From Acidobacteriota bacterium (GTDB taxonomy: Bacteria > Acidobacteriota > Polarisedimenticolia > JAPUIV01): a stretch of 7,804 nt of DNA. Position numbers and translations under genes: made by a program. The stretch spans positions 1 through 7,804 of the forward strand of contig JAPUIV010000195.1 in the NCBI GenBank assembly GCA_027296665.1, given 5' to 3'. A model generated the notes under the pieces. It saw only the letters and a program-made list of their open reading frames with translations. It did not search any database and had not been told where the DNA came from. Of this stretch, positions 5,670 through 7,804 are shown piece by piece. Positions within the stretch are counted from its first letter, which is position 1; every line of letters starts with the position of its first letter.

Positions 5670-6560
5670 ATGTGGCGTCATTTATTAAACGAGACGGCCG
5701 GAAACCTCTGGCGGCACCGGGAAGGGAACCTCCTGTCCCTCGCCACCATCAGCGCCAGCCTGTTCACCTTTTCCCTGTTTCTCCTGTTGATCACGAACCT
5801 GGGGGCGGTGATCGGCCGGTGGAGCGAACAGATCCAGGTTAGTGTCTTTCTGGCGGACGAGGCGGATTCCCGGACCACCGAAACCCTGACCAGAATCCTC
5901 CGGGCGGCTCCCGAGGCGGAGTCATTCGAATTCGTCTCCAAGGAAGAGGCGTTGGAACGTTTTCGCGCCGATTTCTCCCGGCTCGGCCAGTTGACCGGAT
6001 CGTTGGAGGAGAACCCGTTGCCCGCCTCCTTCGAGGTCCGGGTCGCCGCCGGGTTCCGGACGCCGGAAGCCGTTGCCGCCCTGGCGGGGCGGCTCAAGGC
6101 GGTGCCTGGTGTGCCGATGGTCCGGTATGACTTCGAGTGGATCCGAAAGCTGAACTTCCTCATCCGGTGGATCCGGTACGGGGGATGGAGTCTTGCCGGG
6201 CTGCTGATCCTCGCCTCGGTGGTGGCGATCTCCAACGCGATCAGCCTGAGCCTCTTTTCCCGGCGCTCGGACATCGAGATCATGCGGCTGGTCGGCGCCA
6301 CCAGCCGGTATATCCGCGGGCCGTTTCTTCTGGAGGGGGCGGTGCAGGGAGGAGCGGGAGCCTCGCTCGCGCTGGGTTTCCTCTATCTCATAGTCATCCT
6401 GTTCGGGAAATTCGGCCTGCCATTGATCCAGCACCCACTGCTCGATCTTTTCCCCTACTCCTACCTTCCTTTACCGCAGTGGATCGGTGTCCTGGCGGGC
6501 GGGGTGGCCATGGGACTGGCCGGGAGCCTGCTTTCCGTCCGCAGGTTTTCCCGCATCTGA
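5670..6560 (+). CDS. ftsX: Cell division protein FtsX
   Basis: FtsX is the membrane subunit of the FtsEX ABC-type complex, which couples ATP hydrolysis by FtsE at the division site to activation of wall hydrolases. The 296-residue protein is full length: a cytoplasmic N-helix typical of FtsX (about 1-20), TM1 (about 21-45), a periplasmic domain (about 46-168), TM2 (about 172-195), the conserved cytoplasmic EIMRLVGAT motif (203-211), TM3 (about 224-246) and TM4 (about 271-291). The start at 5670 fits the family N-terminus, but no good Shine-Dalgarno is present; an AGG directly abuts the ATG, so expression may depend on coupling to rph 20 bp upstream. Unusually, ftsE is not adjacent, nor is an EnvC-like gene or ctpA, which commonly follow in related loci. 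It ends the rightward operon. Confidence 0.93.
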   Translation: MWRHLLNETAGNLWRHREGNLLSLATISASLFTFSLFLLLITNLGAVIGRWSEQIQVSVFLADEADSRTTETLTRILRAAPEAESFEFVSKEEALERFRADFSRLGQLTGSLEENPLPASFEVRVAAGFRTPEAVAALAGRLKAVPGVPMVRYDFEWIRKLNFLIRWIRYGGWSLAGLLILASVVAISNAISLSLFSRRSDIEIMRLVGATSRYIRGPFLLEGAVQGGAGASLALGFLYLIVILFGKFGLPLIQHPLLDLFPYSYLPLPQWIGVLAGGVAMGLAGSLLSVRRFSRI

Positions 6561-6587
6561 CCTTCACCAGAGGGATGGTTCAGAAGG
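6561..6587. terminator. Imperfect hairpin between convergent genes, possible bidirectional terminator
   Basis: CCTTCACCA (6561-6569) can pair with TGGT (6576-6579) and GAAGG (6583-6587), leaving a 6-nt loop and a 3-nt bulge that is the stop codon of the leftward gene. The stem has nine pairs and sits in the 19-bp gap between ftsX and the barrel gene. Neither strand has a T-run after it, so it is not a classical intrinsic terminator. Confidence 0.3.
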
Positions 6588-7804
6588 CCCGGCCGATGTA
6601 GAAGGAGGAGCTCCATCTGGAGTCGAAATTCGGGTCCTTCATGAATTCGCGTGTGATTGGATCACGGATGCTGTTTTCGAGCTTCTGGCTGAAGGTCCAG
6701 TTCAGGTCGAAGGGGCCGAAGTCGAAGTTGAATCCGATGCCGAACGAAGCGCGGCCATCGCCCATCTGGCTGTTGGCGCTGTCCCAGAAATCGAAGTTGT
6801 TCACCAGATCTCCGAATCCCCCCCTGAGATTGTCGTCGAAGAACTGATCCCCCTTGAACCAGGCCGAGCCGACATCCAGAAACAGGACTCCCCGGATGCT
6901 GCGGATGGAACCGAAGGGGAATCTCAGTTCGTCCACCAGGGGGAACCGCAGTTCGAAGTTCATGAAGGCCGCCCGATCGCCGAAGAATTGACGGAATTCG
7001 AAGCCGCGGATCTGGTTCAGCCCGCCGACAGAGAAAATGTTGCTGCTGTTTACCGAAACGGGCCCGAATACGGTGTTCACGATATCGTCTTCCCCGTTGC
7101 TGATGGCGGTGAAGAACCGGACGGCCACCAGGGAACGGGAGGAGAGATGCCCGTACCCCCGGTAGTCCAGGAAATAGTTGGTGAACTTGCCCAGATCGCC
7201 GCTGGCGGTGGGGGCAACCCGGGTGCTGATGCTGTACCGATGGCCGTGGTACGGGCCGAATCTTTTGAACCGTACCGTGTCGCCGCTCAGCCCCACGCTC
7301 ACCACGGGGTAGGTCTGACTGAAGGAGACGAACTGGGCAAATCCAAAGTTGTCGACCAGGACTTGTGTGCGATCCGAGTCGAAGAACCCGGCCGAGACAT
7401 CGACGCGGTAGAACTTGTTGAAGGGATAGCTCAGGGAAGCCTCCGCGCCGGTGACCCGGAAGGTCTGCTGGCGATCCTGGCTCGAGAGAGTGGAATTCCC
7501 GGCCAGGAAGAAGTCCCGGAAGTCGACGAGGCGATAAGAATAGTTGAACCGGTGCTTGAAGTTGGCGTAGACGAAGTCGAAATTGGAGAAGTCGGAAACC
7601 GACGACAGGCGAAACAGCAGCCGCCGGTCTCCCATGAGATCGGAAAAGACCAGGGAGGTATCGGAGACCAGGGTGCCGTCGTCCGCGACACCGATGAAGA
7701 CGCCGGGATTCCCCTCCAGGCTGAACTGTTTCTTGGTGTATCTCGCCTTCTTGTCCTCATCGAGGCTGAGAACGAGAGGGGGCCGGAACGGTTCCAGATC
7801 CAGG
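6580..7804 (-). CDS. Omp85/D15-type outer-membrane beta-barrel protein, C-terminal part only
   Basis: A leftward gene whose stop is at 6580-6582 and whose reading frame is open to the right edge, giving 407 visible residues. The in-frame Met at 7635 is internal: the 56 codons upstream of it are open and continue the same protein. The sequence is beta-rich with alternating aromatic residues. It contains GGLNQIRGFEF, the IRGF motif of the Omp85 loop 6, then LFLDVGSAWF and FGIGFNFDFGPFDLNW, as in the C-terminal strands of the D15/BamA barrel, and ends in Phe, the usual outer-membrane targeting residue. The N-terminal visible segment has no POTRA pattern. The text around VFSDLMGDRR resembles the junction between TolB-like beta-propellers and D15 barrels in some diderm proteins. 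That fusion, versus BamA or TamA, is inference. Base composition is less biased to GATC than the rightward genes. Confidence 0.82.
   Translation of the reverse strand, partial: LDLEPFRPPLVLSLDEDKKARYTKKQFSLEGNPGVFIGVADDGTLVSDTSLVFSDLMGDRRLLFRLSSVSDFSNFDFVYANFKHRFNYSYRLVDFRDFFLAGNSTLSSQDRQQTFRVTGAEASLSYPFNKFYRVDVSAGFFDSDRTQVLVDNFGFAQFVSFSQTYPVVSVGLSGDTVRFKRFGPYHGHRYSISTRVAPTASGDLGKFTNYFLDYRGYGHLSSRSLVAVRFFTAISNGEDDIVNTVFGPVSVNSSNIFSVGGLNQIRGFEFRQFFGDRAAFMNFELRFPLVDELRFPFGSIRSIRGVLFLDVGSAWFKGDQFFDDNLRGGFGDLVNNFDFWDSANSQMGDGRASFGIGFNFDFGPFDLNWTFSQKLENSIRDPITREFMKDPNFDSRWSSSFYIGRAF

Noticed and set aside
6580..7635. Barrel protein taken as a complete 351-residue gene
   Set aside because: The frame upstream of the Met at 7635 is open to the window edge and reads as continuous barrel-adjacent protein, so the gene is partial.
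1..7804. CRISPR array, tRNA, rRNA, insertion sequence, toxin-antitoxin or defence gene
   Set aside because: I saw no regular repeats, no cloverleaf-like or rRNA-like stretch, no transposase or recombinase, and no small gene pair. All space over 130 bp is filled by genes.

Overview
The window is GC-rich, tightly packed bacterial chromosome, with eight genes on or nearly filling it plus one partial gene at the left edge. An outer-membrane beta-barrel protein (Omp85/D15 type, C-terminal Phe) together with a periplasmic AmiC-type amidase and FtsX points to a diderm (Gram-negative) organism. The GerMN protein next to rph recalls the gerM-rph pairing of Bacillus and of some deltaproteobacteria-like lineages. 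The exact phylum cannot be read from the sequence. No tRNA, rRNA, CRISPR array, insertion sequence or phage gene was seen; this looks like a core-genome neighbourhood, not an accessory island.

Left region (1-377): the start of a TerB-like gene runs leftward off the window. It is divergent from the next operon across a 128-bp spacer that holds candidate promoters for both directions, a G7 tract and a 12-bp-spaced direct repeat.

Operon 1 (378-2514, rightward): a PduO-type cob(I)alamin adenosyltransferase, a HAD-like hydrolase and a TIGR01777-type NAD(P)-binding epimerase. They are joined by a TGATG junction and an ATGA junction, so they are probably translationally coupled. No other B12 or methylmalonyl-CoA genes are visible.

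Operon 2 (2608-6560, rightward, after a 93-bp gap): an exported N-acetylmuramoyl-L-alanine amidase with a Cu-amine-oxidase-N-like domain, an AMIN domain and a catalytic Amidase_3 domain; a membrane-anchored GerMN-domain protein (ATGA overlap); RNase PH; and the divisome protein FtsX. Three of these four act on or beside the cell wall. The amidase carries the insertion that in AmiA/B/C enzymes is autoinhibitory and is relieved by EnvC under FtsEX control. The presence of ftsX two genes further on is therefore suggestive, although ftsE and envC are not here.

Right region (6580-7804, leftward): the C-terminal 407 residues of an Omp85/D15-like barrel protein, convergent with ftsX across 19 bp. 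That gap forms an imperfect hairpin with the first bases of the barrel gene's 3' end. The barrel gene is open past the right edge, so the internal Met at 7635 is not its start.

Nothing here is clearly a new system. The best leads are the amidase-GerMN-FtsX grouping without FtsE/EnvC, the regulatory spacer at 250-377, and the barrel protein with an unseen N-terminal half.
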